Assembly: GCA_016192135.1 (NCBI GenBank)
Contig: JACPUR010000030.1
Location: forward strand, 62,001-126,000
Length of the DNA stretch: 64,000 bases
DNA from: Candidatus Tectomicrobia bacterium
GTDB lineage: Bacteria > UBA8248
Reading direction: 5' to 3'
The notes beneath the pieces are model-generated. The model was given only the letters and a program-made list of their open reading frames with translations, searched no databases and was not told the origin of the DNA. Positions 22,900 through 32,185 of this stretch are shown piece by piece. Every line of letters starts with the position of its first letter. The stretch's first letter is position 1. The position numbers were made by a program, and so were the translations under genes.

Positions 22900-23856
22900 C
22901 TAGTTCCGCGCCCCGATCTCCTTGTAGTACCGCGCCGCGCCGGGGTGCACGGGCACGCCCACGTCGGCGGCCATCTCCTTGGGCGTGAGGCCCTTGGTCG
23001 CGGGCACCACGGCGTGGATGGACGCTAGGTTCTTCGCCATCGCCCTGGTGAGCTGATAGACCAAGTCGTTCGAGAGCTTTCCGCTCGCGATCAGGTGGGT
23101 GTAGGTGCCGAAGGCCGAGACGTCCTTGTCCTGGCCCTTGTAGGTTCCGGCCGGGATGTTGCGCCGGGCGTAGCCGCCGTTGAGCTTGAGGAGCTTCTGG
23201 AAGGTGGCGTCGTCCAGGTTCATCAAGGCGACCTTGCGGCCCGTGGCCAGGTCCATGAGGGCGGGAGCGGGGATGGTGGTGACCAGCATGAAGGCGTCCG
23301 AGTGCCCGTCCCGCATGAGGGCCACAGAGTCGTTGTAGGAGCCGTGGTTCACCTTGGCGAGGTCCTTGTAGGTGAGGCCGCCCGTCGCGAGGAAGTGGCG
23401 GGCCATCTGCTCGCCGGTGTTGCCCACGGCCTGGGTGGTGAGGCGCTTGCCTTTGAGCTGGGCCGGGGTGCGGATGGTGTCGCCGCCCTTGTCCAGGACC
23501 ACCGCGTGGAAGTACTGCAGGTAGAGCGTCGCCACGTGGCGGACGTTCTGGGTCTTCTTGTCGAAGGGCTTCCGGCCCAGGACGGCGTCCGCCGTGGAGA
23601 CGGAGTTGCCCAGGCCGAGGTCGGCCTTGCCCGCCTCGACGCCCTTCACGTTGCTGATGCCGGCGCCGAGCTGGACGGTGATGTTCACGCCCTTGAGCTC
23701 GCGCTTGGCGATCTCGGCGACCGCCCCGCCGAGCGGATACCAGGAGCCGCCCTGCGGCCCGGTCATCATCTTGAGCTCCGCCGCCTGGGCGGCGCCGGCC
23801 ACAGCCAGCCATCCGGCCGCCAGCGCGGCCAGCCCCATCCATCCCTTCGTCTTCAT
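22900..23856 (-). CDS. TAXI-family TRAP transporter solute receptor
   Basis: A 318-aa periplasmic binding protein. Residues 1-25 form a signal peptide (MKTKGWMGLAALAAGWLAVA, then GAAQA). The mature start ELKMMTGPQGGSWYPLGGAVAEIAKRELKGVNITVQLGAGISNVKGVEAGKADLGLGNS is characteristic of TAXI receptors. The start at 23856 is chosen because GGAGGGCG lies upstream and it begins at the signal peptide; an open frame extending further upstream runs through repeat DNA. It is the first gene of the TRAP operon. Known TAXI ligands include glutamate and 2-oxoglutarate, but the ligand here cannot be inferred. Confidence 0.94.
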   Translation of the reverse strand: MKTKGWMGLAALAAGWLAVAGAAQAAELKMMTGPQGGSWYPLGGAVAEIAKRELKGVNITVQLGAGISNVKGVEAGKADLGLGNSVSTADAVLGRKPFDKKTQNVRHVATLYLQYFHAVVLDKGGDTIRTPAQLKGKRLTTQAVGNTGEQMARHFLATGGLTYKDLAKVNHGSYNDSVALMRDGHSDAFMLVTTIPAPALMDLATGRKVALMNLDDATFQKLLKLNGGYARRNIPAGTYKGQDKDVSAFGTYTHLIASGKLSNDLVYQLTRAMAKNLASIHAVVPATKGLTPKEMAADVGVPVHPGAARYYKEIGARN

Positions 23857-24056
23857 GTTCGCGCCCTCCTTCGCGTGAATGAAACCCAGCGCCCCCCGCG
23901 CGGGAGAAGGGGCGGCCCAGCCCCCCGCTCCGGGCGGGATCGGTCCACGGACTCCATGAAAGAAGCCGCCTCGAAATGCTTGAAAGATTGGAGAAAGTGT
24001 ATGCCAGGCGGAGGGGAGGGCGCAACGATTATTCCGGAGGCGGGGGGGTGGATTTG

Positions 24057-24330
24057 CAGGGGCGAACCTTCCTTCGGAGGCCGAAGCCCCCTTCGGAGGG
24101 CGAAGGCCTCGTATTCGCCCTGGGCGGGCGTCCATTCGGGAAGGTCGATGATGGCTCTATGAAGCTCGCCAAAGGTAAGCGTTGCCCTTGGGGGGACATC
24201 TTCCCTCACCCCCGACCCCTCTCCCAATGGGAGAGGGGCGCCGCGGTTCATCTTGCTCTCGCCCCCAAAGTGAACGGCGCCACGCCTCCCTCTCCCTCTG
24301 GGAGAGGGCCGGGGTGAGGGGGAGGCTCGC
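24057..24330. repeat. Nested palindrome and CCCTCTCCC repeats
   Basis: A composite palindrome begins GCAGGGGCGAAC at 24057 and carries an inner CTTCGGAGG block; it runs to about 24120. Two CCCTCTCCC-type hairpins follow at about 24196-24240 and 24291-24327. Together they occupy most of the 506-bp gap between two transport operons. No gene is visible there. Confidence 0.7.
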
Positions 24331-24362
24331 GGCGGCCGCCGCTTTTCCCCTCATCCTTCATC

Positions 24363-25421
24363 CTACCCCGGAAGCAGGATGGCCTGGTCGGGCTCGAAGC
24401 AGAGCGCCACCCCCTCGCCCGGGACGAGGGGGACCTCGCCCCGGCGGTGGGGCCCGTCCGCGAGGAGGAGGGCGCCCCCCGCCTCGACGCGGTAGCGGAC
24501 GGCGCTGCCCAGGAACTCCCGCCCGCGCACGACCCCCTCCAGCCGCCCGGCGCCGGCCGGGGCCGGCTCGTTCTTCCGGCGGACGAGGAGGTGGTGGGGC
24601 CTGAGGACAAGGCCCGCCGGGCCCTCCTCCGCCGGAGCGCCCAGGGGGACGCGGATTCCGCCCGCTCCCTCGAAGGCGCCGCCGCGCACCCGGCCCTCGA
24701 TCAGGTTGGCCGTCCCCAGGAACTGCGCCACGAAGCGGTTGGCCGGCCGGTCGTAGAGCTCGATCGGGGTGCCGAGCTGCTGGATGACGCCGCCGTCCAG
24801 CACCGCGATCCGGTCGGCGATGGTGTTGGCCTCCTCCTGGTCGTGCGTCACGTAGACGGCGGTCGTGCCGAGCTTGCGCTGGAGGTCGCGGAGCTCCCCG
24901 CGCATCTGGACGCGGAGCTTGGCGTCGAGGTTCGAGAGGGGCTCGTCGAGGAGGAGCACCTCGGGCTCGACGACGATGGTGCGCGCCAGCGCCACCCGCT
25001 GCTGCTGCCCGCCCGAGAGCTGGGAGGGCCGCCGGGCGCCGTAGCCGCCAAGGCCCACGAGGTCGAGGGCGGCTTCCGCCCGGCGGGCGACTTCGGCCCG
25101 GGGGAGCCTGCGCTCCTCGAGGCCGAAGGCCACGTTGCGCCAGACGCTCATGTGGGGCCAGAGGGCGTAGTTCTGGAAGACCATGCCCACGTTGCGCCGC
25201 CAGGGGGGCACCCCGGTGACGTCCCGGCCCCCGATGAGGACGCGGCCGGCCTGCGCGCGGCCGAAGCCCGCGATGAGGCGCAGCAGCGTCGTCTTGCCCG
25301 AGCCCGAGGGGCCCAGGAAGGCGAAGAACTCGCCGGGCCTGATCTCCAGGCTCACGTCCCGGAGGACCTGGACGGGCCCGTAGGCGAGGCTCACGCCCTC
25401 GATGACGACCCCGGCGCTCAT
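24363..25421 (-). CDS. ABC transporter ATPase, FbpC-like (iron/spermidine type)
   Basis: A 352-aa importer ATPase. Walker [12 protein letters not shown] is at residues 34-44, the signature [14 protein letters not shown] near 133, and Walker [13 protein letters not shown] near 155. The switch histidine YVTHDQEEA follows, and a C-terminal TOBE-type regulatory domain runs from about 240 to 352. The start overlaps the permease stop by 4 bp (ATGA), so translation is coupled. With the two-domain permease and the binding protein upstream it forms a complete Fe(III)-type importer, although such systems also import sulfate, thiamine or phosphonates. Confidence 0.94.
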   Translation of the reverse strand: MSAGVVIEGVSLAYGPVQVLRDVSLEIRPGEFFAFLGPSGSGKTTLLRLIAGFGRAQAGRVLIGGRDVTGVPPWRRNVGMVFQNYALWPHMSVWRNVAFGLEERRLPRAEVARRAEAALDLVGLGGYGARRPSQLSGGQQQRVALARTIVVEPEVLLLDEPLSNLDAKLRVQMRGELRDLQRKLGTTAVYVTHDQEEANTIADRIAVLDGGVIQQLGTPIELYDRPANRFVAQFLGTANLIEGRVRGGAFEGAGGIRVPLGAPAEEGPAGLVLRPHHLLVRRKNEPAPAGAGRLEGVVRGREFLGSAVRYRVEAGGALLLADGPHRRGEVPLVPGEGVALCFEPDQAILLPG

Positions 25422-27133
25422 GCCCCCGCCCCCGCCGGGATCTCCGCCCGGGCGGCCGGGACCGCCGCCCCCACCCCGAGCTTGCCCTGGCCGATCAAGC
25501 GGTTCGAAAGGTAGGCGCCCGCCGCCATCAGCGCCACCGCCACGATGCCCAGCGCCGCCCCCGGGCCCCGCCCCGCCGCGCTCTGCATGTAGACGTAGAT
25601 GCCGTAGGAGAGAGGGGCGTTGGCGTCGGTCGAGACGAGCATGAGGGTGGTCGAAAGCTCCACCGCCGCCGTCACGAAGCTCGCCACGAAGCCGGCGAGG
25701 ATGCCCCCCGACATGAGGGGCACGGTGACGCGCGCCACCGTCCGGAGCCGGTGGGCCCCCAGGTTCTCCGCCGCCTCCTCGAGCGAGGGGTGCACCTGCT
25801 GGAGGGCGGCCACGCAGGCCCTGAGCGCGTAGGGCAGCCGCCGCACCGAGAGGGCCACCACCAGCACCGGCCAAAAGGCGGCGAGGGGCTCCCCGCTCCA
25901 GGGCAGGGCCACGCCGTGGAAGGTGCGGAGGTAGCCGATCCCCAGCACCACCCCGGGGATGGCGAGGGAGGCCATCGAGACGTAGTCCAGCAGGTGCCGC
26001 CCCGGGATGCGGGTGCGGAGGATGAGGTAGGCGATGGCCGTCCCGGCGATGACGTCGATCCCGGCGGCGAGCCCGCTGTAGAGCAGGGTATTGGTCATGA
26101 ACTGGGGCGTCTCGCGGAAGACCTCGGCGTAGTGCTGGAGGGTCAGGCCCTCGGGCAGCACGCTGAAGGACCACACCCTCCCCACCGAGAGCAGGAAGAT
26201 CCCCAGGTGGGGGGAGAGCACCAGGGCCAGGATGAGGAAGACGACGGCGTAGCAGCCCGCCTTCTCCCAGGGCCGGAGCGGCTTCTTCGAGAGGCCTCCC
26301 GCGCCCTTCTGCACGGTGGCGTATTCCTTGCCCCGGAGCGCCAGCCCCGCCAGCCCCATGGCGAGGAGCGAGAAGGCCACCATGATCACCGAGAGCACGT
26401 AGCCCATCGGGTCCGCCACCCCGATGGTGGTGATGCGGAGGTAGGCCTGGGGGCCCAGCATCTGGGTCACGTTCAGGAGGAGCGGGGTGCCCAGCTCGTC
26501 GAACACCTTCGTGAAGACGAGCAGCGCCCCCGCCGCGTAGCCCGGCATGGCGAGGGGGAAGACGATCCGACGGAAGAGGCGGAAGCCGCTCGCCCCCAGG
26601 TTCTGGGCGGACTCCTCCATGGAGCTGTCGATGTTGGCGAGGCTGGCCGAGAGGTTCATCAGCAGGAAGGGAAAGTAGTGCAGGGTCTCGACGAAGATGA
26701 CGCCGTTCAGCCCCTCCATGAAGGGGACCGTGACGCCGAGCCAGCGCTCCAGCAGCAGGTTCACGCTCCCGCTCCGGCCGAAGACGAGCTGCATGGCCAC
26801 CGCCCCCACGAAGGGGGGGATGATGAGGGGGATGATCCCGAGGCTCTGGATGAGGATTGCCCCGCCCAGCTCGAGCCGGGTGGTGAAGTAGGCGAGCGGC
26901 ACCGAGATGAGGGTGGCCAGCAGCATGGACATCAGGGCCACGTAGAGGGAGTTCCAGAAGGACTCGACGAAGAGCGCCGCCCCGAAGAAGTCCTGGAAGT
27001 GGACCAGGGTCAGGCCGCCGCGCCCGTCCGAGAAGGCGGCCAGGATGACCTGGAGCACCGGCACCGCGAGGAAGAGCAGGAGAAAGAGGGCGATCGCCAG
27101 CGCGGCCAGCGCGGTGCCCGCGTTGCGGCGCAT
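25418..27133 (-). CDS. Iron-type ABC transporter permease, fused two-domain
   Basis: A 571-aa inner-membrane protein containing two binding-protein-dependent permease modules in one chain, as in FbpB/AfuB. The first EAA-type loop reads MEESAQNLGASGFRLFRRIVFPLAMPG near residue 180. The second reads LEEAAENLGAHRLRTVARVTVPLMSGG near 450. Each module has about six helices. The ATG is preceded by GGAGGAGG. The binding-protein gene lies upstream across a 574-bp repeat-filled gap, and the ATPase gene overlaps downstream. Hence the operon may be interrupted by the inserted repeats. Confidence 0.93.
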   Translation of the reverse strand: MRRNAGTALAALAIALFLLLFLAVPVLQVILAAFSDGRGGLTLVHFQDFFGAALFVESFWNSLYVALMSMLLATLISVPLAYFTTRLELGGAILIQSLGIIPLIIPPFVGAVAMQLVFGRSGSVNLLLERWLGVTVPFMEGLNGVIFVETLHYFPFLLMNLSASLANIDSSMEESAQNLGASGFRLFRRIVFPLAMPGYAAGALLVFTKVFDELGTPLLLNVTQMLGPQAYLRITTIGVADPMGYVLSVIMVAFSLLAMGLAGLALRGKEYATVQKGAGGLSKKPLRPWEKAGCYAVVFLILALVLSPHLGIFLLSVGRVWSFSVLPEGLTLQHYAEVFRETPQFMTNTLLYSGLAAGIDVIAGTAIAYLILRTRIPGRHLLDYVSMASLAIPGVVLGIGYLRTFHGVALPWSGEPLAAFWPVLVVALSVRRLPYALRACVAALQQVHPSLEEAAENLGAHRLRTVARVTVPLMSGGILAGFVASFVTAAVELSTTLMLVSTDANAPLSYGIYVYMQSAAGRGPGAALGIVAVALMAAGAYLSNRLIGQGKLGVGAAVPAARAEIPAGAGA

Positions 27134-27221
27134 GAAGCCCTCCTCCCTTTGTCTTATCGCCGGGCTATGGGTTGAAAACTGAATTCTTGGGGCGTTGACT
27201 CTCGAAATGACATCAGCGGGC

Positions 27222-27307
27222 CATTCTCCCTCCCCCCCGGGGGAGGGTTGGGGAGGGGGAGGCGCCGTTAGAGTCCTCCCTCCCCCTGCCCCCTCCCGGA
27301 GGGAGGG
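27222..27307. repeat. CCCTCCCCC/GGGGGAGGG repeat, copy 1
   Basis: Two facing hairpins of the CTCCCTCCCCC family (about 86 bp) lie between the ABC permease gene and the binding-protein gene. Confidence 0.75.
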
Positions 27308-27337
27308 GAAAAACCGGAATCCAAATCCGCCCTTCTT

Positions 27338-27460
27338 GTCATTCCGAGCCCTTCGCGGAGTTTACCCTGAGTGAAACGAAGGGCTCAGGACAGGCTCCGC
27401 GGGGAATCTGCTTTTGAAGACCAGAAGCAGATTCCTCGGGCCATCGGCCCTCGGAATGAC
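27338..27460. repeat. GTCATTCCGAG inverted repeat element, intact copy 2
   Basis: A 123-bp element starting GTCATTCCGAG and ending CTCGGAATGAC, with an inner GGGAATCTGCTT answered by AAGCAGATTCC. This copy shows the complete structure: outer arms, inner GGAATCT/AGATTCC arms and a short centre. Confidence 0.85.
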
Positions 27461-27470
27461 ATCACGGGCC

Positions 27471-27630
27471 ATTCTCCCTCCCCCAGGTTCTTGGGGCGGG
27501 GGGGGAGGGTTGGGGAGGGGGAATGACCATGAGGTCCTCCCTCCCCCTGCCCCCTCCCGCCTCCGCGGGCCGGAGCCCTTCCGCCTTCGCCACATTCGCT
27601 TCGGCGGGCGAAGGCCCGGAGGGAGGGGGA
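27471..27630. repeat. CCCTCCCCC/GGGGGAGGG repeat, copy 2, with CTTCGG insert
   Basis: A second copy of the CTCCCTCCCCC family extends over about 160 bp and contains a CCTTCGCC...GGCGAAGG inner hairpin. With the two preceding elements it explains nearly all of the 574-bp gap; no gene is seen. Confidence 0.7.
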
Positions 27631-27707
27631 AACCTCGCCCCCGCGGAAAAACGACAAGGGGCTCCGCTGCCAACCAACCTCAGCGGGCCTATTGTTGCCG
27701 CTCCCCC

Positions 27708-29057
27708 CTACCTCATCATCGAGACCGCCTGGCGGGCCAGCTTCTGCGCCTCGGCGTAGTTCCGCCGGGCGAAGGCGTCCCACTCGGCCTCGATCTCCGC
27801 CTGGCGCTTGGGCGGCGCCTGGCCCTTCTTCCGGGGCCGGAAGATGCTCAGGAACTCCTTGTCCGCCGCCTGCTTCGCGCTCACGGGGACCGAGCCGGCC
27901 AGTTCCTTGGCGCGGCCCAGGAGCGCGATGGCCTGGGCGTCGGCCTTGTCCTTGAGCCTGGCCCCGGCGTCGTGGATGGCCTTCCAGGCGGCCGTCAGCT
28001 CCTTCAGGCGGAAGGTGATGACCTGGTCGAACATGGCGTTCACGACGAGGTAGCGCGACCGGGAGACGCGGGTGTCGAACTTCACGGCGGCGCCGATCGA
28101 GGCGTCCTTGAAGGGGTTGGGCAGGCCCTTCGCCTTCTCGTAGGCCGAGGGGAGGACGGGCAGCCGCTGGATCTTGGGATCGAGGAGAAGCACCTGCCCC
28201 CCGGGCGAGAGCAGGAAGTCGATGAAGGCGCCCGCCGCCCTGGGGTTCTTCGCGTTCTTGATCATGCCGATGTTGGCCGGCACGAGCGTCGTCACCTTGG
28301 GGTAGGCGAACTCCACCGGGAAGCCGCTCGCCTTGGACGAGAAGCCGAAGAAGTCGATGACGATCCCGATCCCGAACTGGCCGTTGTTCACCCCCTCGGG
28401 GACGCCAAAGCTCCGCTCGGTCACGGAGGCGAAGTTGCCCGCCATCTCCAGGACGGTCCGCCAGCCCTTCTCCCAGCCCTCGCCCTGGAGGATGGTCTCG
28501 ATGGTGAGGTGGGTCGTGCCCGAGCGCGAGGGGGCGGAGATGGCGACGTGGCCGTGGTAGACGGGCTTCTTCAGGTCGTCCCACTCGCGGGGTTCGGGCA
28601 GGTTCTTCGCCTTGAGGTAGCGGGTGTTCCACATGATGCCGTAGCCCGAGGCCGCGAAGCCCTTGTAGAAGCCGTCCGGGTCGTTGATCGGATAGGCGCC
28701 GACCCGGGCCGGGATGCCGCCCGCCTTCGCCTCGTACTTCTGGAGGAGCCCCGCCGCCTTCAGCACCTCGAAGGCGTCCGGCGCCGAGGCCCAGAAGATG
28801 TCCGGGGGATTCGAGGCCGTCTCCCGCACGTAGGCGATGGCCGCCGAGGTCCCCTTGTTCAGCACCTCGACCTTGGTGCCCGGGTGCTTCTTCTCGAAGG
28901 CCCGGGCGTAGACGCTGTAGAGATCCTTGGGGAACGAGGTGACGATGACGAGCTTGGGCTCGAGGCCCGCGGCGCCGGCCGGCGCCGCGAGGAGCGCCAG
29001 CGCGGAGAGAAGAGCCGCCGAGAGCAGCCCGCGCCGGCTCAGGCAGAAGGAACGCAT
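27708..29057 (-). CDS. ABC transporter substrate-binding protein, Fe(III)-type
   Basis: A 449-aa periplasmic protein. The N-terminus SRRGLLSAALLSALALLAAPAGAAG is a signal sequence with twin arginines, possibly Tat-exported. The mature part begins LVIVTSFPKDLYSVYARAFEKKHPGTKVEVLN, typical of the FutA/AfuA ferric-binding class, and contains GYGIMWNTRYLKAKNLPEP and FLLSPGGQVLLLDPKIQRLP. The usual tyrosine ligand pairs of FutA cannot be confirmed, so iron is only likely. The start at 29057 has GGAGG about 8 nt upstream. It is the first gene of the importer whose permease and ATPase follow on the same strand. Confidence 0.92.
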   Translation of the reverse strand: MRSFCLSRRGLLSAALLSALALLAAPAGAAGLEPKLVIVTSFPKDLYSVYARAFEKKHPGTKVEVLNKGTSAAIAYVRETASNPPDIFWASAPDAFEVLKAAGLLQKYEAKAGGIPARVGAYPINDPDGFYKGFAASGYGIMWNTRYLKAKNLPEPREWDDLKKPVYHGHVAISAPSRSGTTHLTIETILQGEGWEKGWRTVLEMAGNFASVTERSFGVPEGVNNGQFGIGIVIDFFGFSSKASGFPVEFAYPKVTTLVPANIGMIKNAKNPRAAGAFIDFLLSPGGQVLLLDPKIQRLPVLPSAYEKAKGLPNPFKDASIGAAVKFDTRVSRSRYLVVNAMFDQVITFRLKELTAAWKAIHDAGARLKDKADAQAIALLGRAKELAGSVPVSAKQAADKEFLSIFRPRKKGQAPPKRQAEIEAEWDAFARRNYAEAQKLARQAVSMMR

Positions 29058-29073
29058 GAGGGAATCCTCCCGG

Positions 29074-29089
29074 TTGATTGTCCGATCAA
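29074..29089. promoter_or_regulatory. Candidate operator TTGATTGTCCGATCAA
   Basis: A 16-bp pseudo-palindrome (TTGAT...ATCAA) stands 16 bp upstream of the binding-protein ATG. A similar site lies upstream of the second importer's binding-protein gene at 62413-62429; both contain GATTGTCC. A GntR- or LysR-type regulator is plausible, but none is encoded nearby. Confidence 0.3.
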
Positions 29090-29218
29090 AGTCCCCGGCT
29101 CGCGCGGCCGGGCGCGCGGAGGCGCCTGGGGCCGTTATTTCCAGGAAGCCGAGTGTAGCCGGCCCGCGCGGCGCTTTCGTGACGAATCCGTGACGCATGG
29201 ATGGCCTCGGCGCGGCGG

Positions 29219-30181
29219 TCATCCCGCCGCGAGGACGGCCTCGTGGATCTTCTTCGCCGCGCGGTCGGCCTTGCCCTCCGGCACCTGGCACGCCCCCGCC
29301 GCGGCGTGGCCGCCCCCGCCGTGGCCGAGGAGTATCTGGCCGATGTTGCACTTGGCGCTCCGGTCGAAGATGGATTTCCCCGCCGAGATCTCGGTCTGGC
29401 GGCGCTTGCGGCCGGGCAGGAGCGTGATGGAGACCCGGCACTCGGGGAAGAGCGCGTAGATCATGAAGCGGTTCCCCGGCCAGATGGGGTCCTCCCGCCG
29501 CAGGTCCAGGGTCACGATGCGGTCGGCCACGGTGGCGCACCGGCGGAGCTGCTCCCGGAACTTCTCCTCCAGGACGAAGTAGCGGCCCGAGCGCTCGGTG
29601 ATGTCCAGGTCCTTCATCGCCTTGCCGATGGGCTGGGCGCGCACCAGGTCCGAGAGCCCGAGCAGCGTCTCCTCGATGGAGAGGCGGAAGTTGCGGAAGC
29701 GCTCCAGGCCCGTGCGCGGGTCGAGGAGGAAGTGCAGGAGGGTCCAGCCCCGGGGGTAGAGGACGTCCTTCATCGTGAGGCGGCCCGAGTCGGCCTTGTC
29801 CACGGCGGCCATCATGGGCTTGGTGTAGGCCGGGAAGCGGCCGGGCCCGCCCAGGTGGCGGTAGAGCACGCGCGCGGCGGAGGGAGCCGAGGGGTCGTTG
29901 ATGTAGTTGGCGCGGGACCGCACCCGCCGCTTTTCGCTGACGTGGTGGTCCACCGCGAGGTGGGCCCCCTTCACATACGGGAGGTTGACCGTGATGTCGC
30001 GCTTCGTGACGGCGACCTTCCCCTCCTGCATGTCCTGGGGATGGACGAAGACGATCTCGCGGATCATCTCCCGCTCCTTGAGGAGCACGGCGCTCGCCAG
30101 CCCGTCCAGGTCGGCGCGGGTGAGGAGGCGGTATTGCTCTTTGCCCCGCCGGGGCGGGCGCGCGGGGAGTCTCTCTTCCAT
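29219..30181 (-). CDS. DHH-superfamily phosphoesterase with DHHA1 domain
   Basis: A 320-aa protein. The metal-binding motifs RADLDGLASA (near residue 22) and AVDHHVSE (near 78) belong to DHH/RecJ-like phosphoesterases. The C-terminal LGHGGGGHAAAGAC is the GGGH-type substrate-binding motif of the DHHA1 domain. Relatives include exopolyphosphatases, oligoribonuclease NrnA and c-di-AMP phosphodiesterases. The length fits the NrnA-like group, but the first DxD motif departs from the usual form, so the substrate is open. The start at 30181 has GGAG 5 nt upstream. It is 26 bp downstream of the M24 peptidase remnant. Confidence 0.88.
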   Translation of the reverse strand: MEERLPARPPRRGKEQYRLLTRADLDGLASAVLLKEREMIREIVFVHPQDMQEGKVAVTKRDITVNLPYVKGAHLAVDHHVSEKRRVRSRANYINDPSAPSAARVLYRHLGGPGRFPAYTKPMMAAVDKADSGRLTMKDVLYPRGWTLLHFLLDPRTGLERFRNFRLSIEETLLGLSDLVRAQPIGKAMKDLDITERSGRYFVLEEKFREQLRRCATVADRIVTLDLRREDPIWPGNRFMIYALFPECRVSITLLPGRKRRQTEISAGKSIFDRSAKCNIGQILLGHGGGGHAAAGACQVPEGKADRAAKKIHEAVLAAG

Positions 30182-30207
30182 GGGTCTCCTTTGTGCGGCC
30201 CGGCCGC

Positions 30208-30531
30208 TCACGCCGCGGCGACGGCCCATCGGTCGCGGCCCAGGTCGCCCAGGCCCTCGCAGCCCGAGGGGGTGACGGCGACGGTGTCCTCGATCTTCAC
30301 GTAGCCCACCTCGGGGTGGCGGATGTCGGTTTCGATCGAGATGACCATCCCGGCCTCGAGCCTGCGCGCGGTGTACTGGGCCTCGGCGATGGCCTGGAAG
30401 CGCTCGTGGAAATGGTAGAAGTAGCCGCCGCAGAGGTAGCGGATGTTGTGGCGGGTGAAGGCCAGGACGAGGTCCGCCCCCGCCTCCTCCATCAGGCGGT
30501 CCAGCTTGGGGCCGTCGTAGGGAAGGTGCAT
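30208..30531 (-). pseudogene. Internally deleted M24 (Xaa-Pro) peptidase remnant
   Basis: A 107-aa frame that joins the two ends of an M24 metallopeptidase. Residues 1-50 (MHLPYDGPKLDRLMEEAGAD, then RHNIRYLCGGYFYHF) are the usual N-terminal start. Residues 55-107 (GMVISIETDIRHPEVGYVKIEDTVAVTPSG) are the usual C-terminal end. About 250 residues in between, with the two metal-binding aspartates and the histidine, are missing. Only the last two glutamate ligands (SIET and KIED) remain. The frame is intact across the junction, so the deletion was in frame. It cannot be an active peptidase. It is transcribed with the DHH gene. Confidence 0.8.
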
Positions 30532-30685
30532 GGCCTCTCTCCGGAAGGGATGGCCCCGCCATGTTCCTCCACCGGGGGGGAGGGGGTCAACTGGGGGGAT
30601 TCCGGATAAACGGGCGGAAGAAAAGGCCATTCGTGCCTTTTCCGCAGGGCTCATGGCCATGCGCCCTGCGGACGATTCAGCCAGG

Positions 30686-32185
30686 TCACGGCAGCGTCAT
30701 CGCCACCCGGAAGCCCTGCTTGCCGCTGCGGGCGTCCACCTTGCTCGCGATGCGGCGGGCGGCGCGGAGATCTACCCCCGCAATCCCCCAGGCGCCTCCG
30801 CGCAGGGCGCGGAGTTCGCACTCGCCGCTCGTCCAAGCCTCGCCGCCGGAGGGAGCGCCGGCGTAGGTGCCGTTCCAGCAGTCCGCCGTCCATTCCCAGA
30901 CGTTGCCGTGCATGTCGAACAGGCCGAAGGGATTGGGCGGGAAAGAGCCCACGGGCGTGGTCCGCAGGGAGGGATTCCTGCCGCACCGCTCGCAGTTCGC
31001 GTGATCGGGCTTCAGTTCCTTCCCCCACCAGTAGGGGGCCTGCGAGCCTGCGCGTGCGACATACTCCCACTCCGCCTCGGAGGGGAGGCGGTACTCGCGG
31101 CCGGTCAGCGCGCTCAGCCACCGGAGGTATTCCTGGATATCATTCCAGCTCACGTAGATGACGGGCCGGTTCCCCCGCCCCCAGCCGCGATCCTGGGGTT
31201 TGTACGAGCAGCCGCCGGCCCGCACGCAGGTGTCCCACTGCGCGAAGGTCACTTCGTACCGCCCGATGGCGAACGGCTTGGCGAGGGTGACGCGGCGCTG
31301 GGGGCCCTCGTCGGGGCGGCGCTCCTTCTCCTCCGGCGGGGAGCCCATCTCGAAGCTCCCCGGCGGGACCACCACCATCTGCGGGCAATCGGCGCATTCC
31401 TGGAACGCCGTCCCGGGGCTAAGCTCCTTGGTGAGGGGCTTCAGGGCGAGGCGGGAATCGGTCCCTGTCGCTGCAAGGAGCGCGTGCCGGCCGGCCCCGG
31501 CCTCCGGCAGGAGGGAAAGCAGGAAATCTCCCACGAGCCAGAATCCGGCTCCCCCCAGGAGCAGGGCCGCCAGGGCGCCCAGGACCGCGCCATGCCACGC
31601 CGTGAGGGCGCGGCGCCTGCGCCGCTGGGAGCTGTCCTCCGGGAACACCCGGACGCCGTACACCTCGATCGGCTCGGCGATGTTCTTGACCAGGTACTCG
31701 CCCAGGTACTCCAGCCCGCAGTCGAGCTTCTTCTGGATCTGCTCGTAGACCGTCCGGGAGACGCAAATGCCCCGCCCGTCGGCCAGCCCCTCCAGCCGGG
31801 CCGCGATGTTGACACCGTCCCCGTAGAGGGCCCCATCCTTCACCAGCACGTCGCCAAGATGAATCCCGATGCGGAACTCCATCCGGCGGCTCTCGGGCAG
31901 CTTATCGTTGCGCCCGGCGAGGGCCTTCTGGATTTCCACGGCGCAGGTCACCGCGTCAATCACGCTGGAGAACTCGGCCAGGAGGGCGTCGCCCGGGGCG
32001 TTCACCACCCGGCCCCGGTGGTGGCCGATCAGGTAGAACTGGAGCTCCCGGTATTCGCTCAGGGTGCGGAGCGTCGCCTCGTCGTCCTCGCCCATGAGGC
32101 GGCTGTAGCCCGAGACGTCGGCCGAGAGGATGGCGGCGAGCCTGCGCTCGACGCGGCCGCTCTGGGGGGCACTCTCCGACGCCAT
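30686..32185 (-). CDS. Class III nucleotidyl cyclase fused to an FGE-sulfatase domain
   Basis: A 499-aa membrane protein. Residues 15-180 are an adenylate/guanylate cyclase catalytic domain with metal-binding aspartates in SADVSGYSRLM and APGDALLAEF, and the transition-state motif GDGVNIAARLEGLA. A membrane helix follows (AVLGALAALLLGGAGFWLVG, near 210). The C-terminal 250 residues are an FGE/SUMF1-type domain (MVVVPPGSFEMGSPPEE, PFAIGRYEVTFAQWDTC, YRLPSEAEWEYVARAG, GLFDMHGNVWEWTAD). The cyclase faces the cytoplasm and the FGE domain the periplasm. The start at 32185 has GGAG about 8 nt upstream. Probably a sensor whose ligand binds the periplasmic domain; that is inference. Confidence 0.92.
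   Translation of the reverse strand: MASESAPQSGRVERRLAAILSADVSGYSRLMGEDDEATLRTLSEYRELQFYLIGHHRGRVVNAPGDALLAEFSSVIDAVTCAVEIQKALAGRNDKLPESRRMEFRIGIHLGDVLVKDGALYGDGVNIAARLEGLADGRGICVSRTVYEQIQKKLDCGLEYLGEYLVKNIAEPIEVYGVRVFPEDSSQRRRRRALTAWHGAVLGALAALLLGGAGFWLVGDFLLSLLPEAGAGRHALLAATGTDSRLALKPLTKELSPGTAFQECADCPQMVVVPPGSFEMGSPPEEKERRPDEGPQRRVTLAKPFAIGRYEVTFAQWDTCVRAGGCSYKPQDRGWGRGNRPVIYVSWNDIQEYLRWLSALTGREYRLPSEAEWEYVARAGSQAPYWWGKELKPDHANCERCGRNPSLRTTPVGSFPPNPFGLFDMHGNVWEWTADCWNGTYAGAPSGGEAWTSGECELRALRGGAWGIAGVDLRAARRIASKVDARSGKQGFRVAMTLP

Noticed and set aside
20906-24025. A 1,039-residue reading frame on the minus strand
   Set aside because: It is a shadow of the TRAP receptor and permease genes in another frame, produced by high GC content. 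Its sequence is Arg/Pro/Gly-rich without any domain.
24157-24610. Short frames such as LTPALSQREREAW near 24.2 kb
   Set aside because: They are translations of the CCCTCTCCC repeat family and the ABC ATPase shadow.
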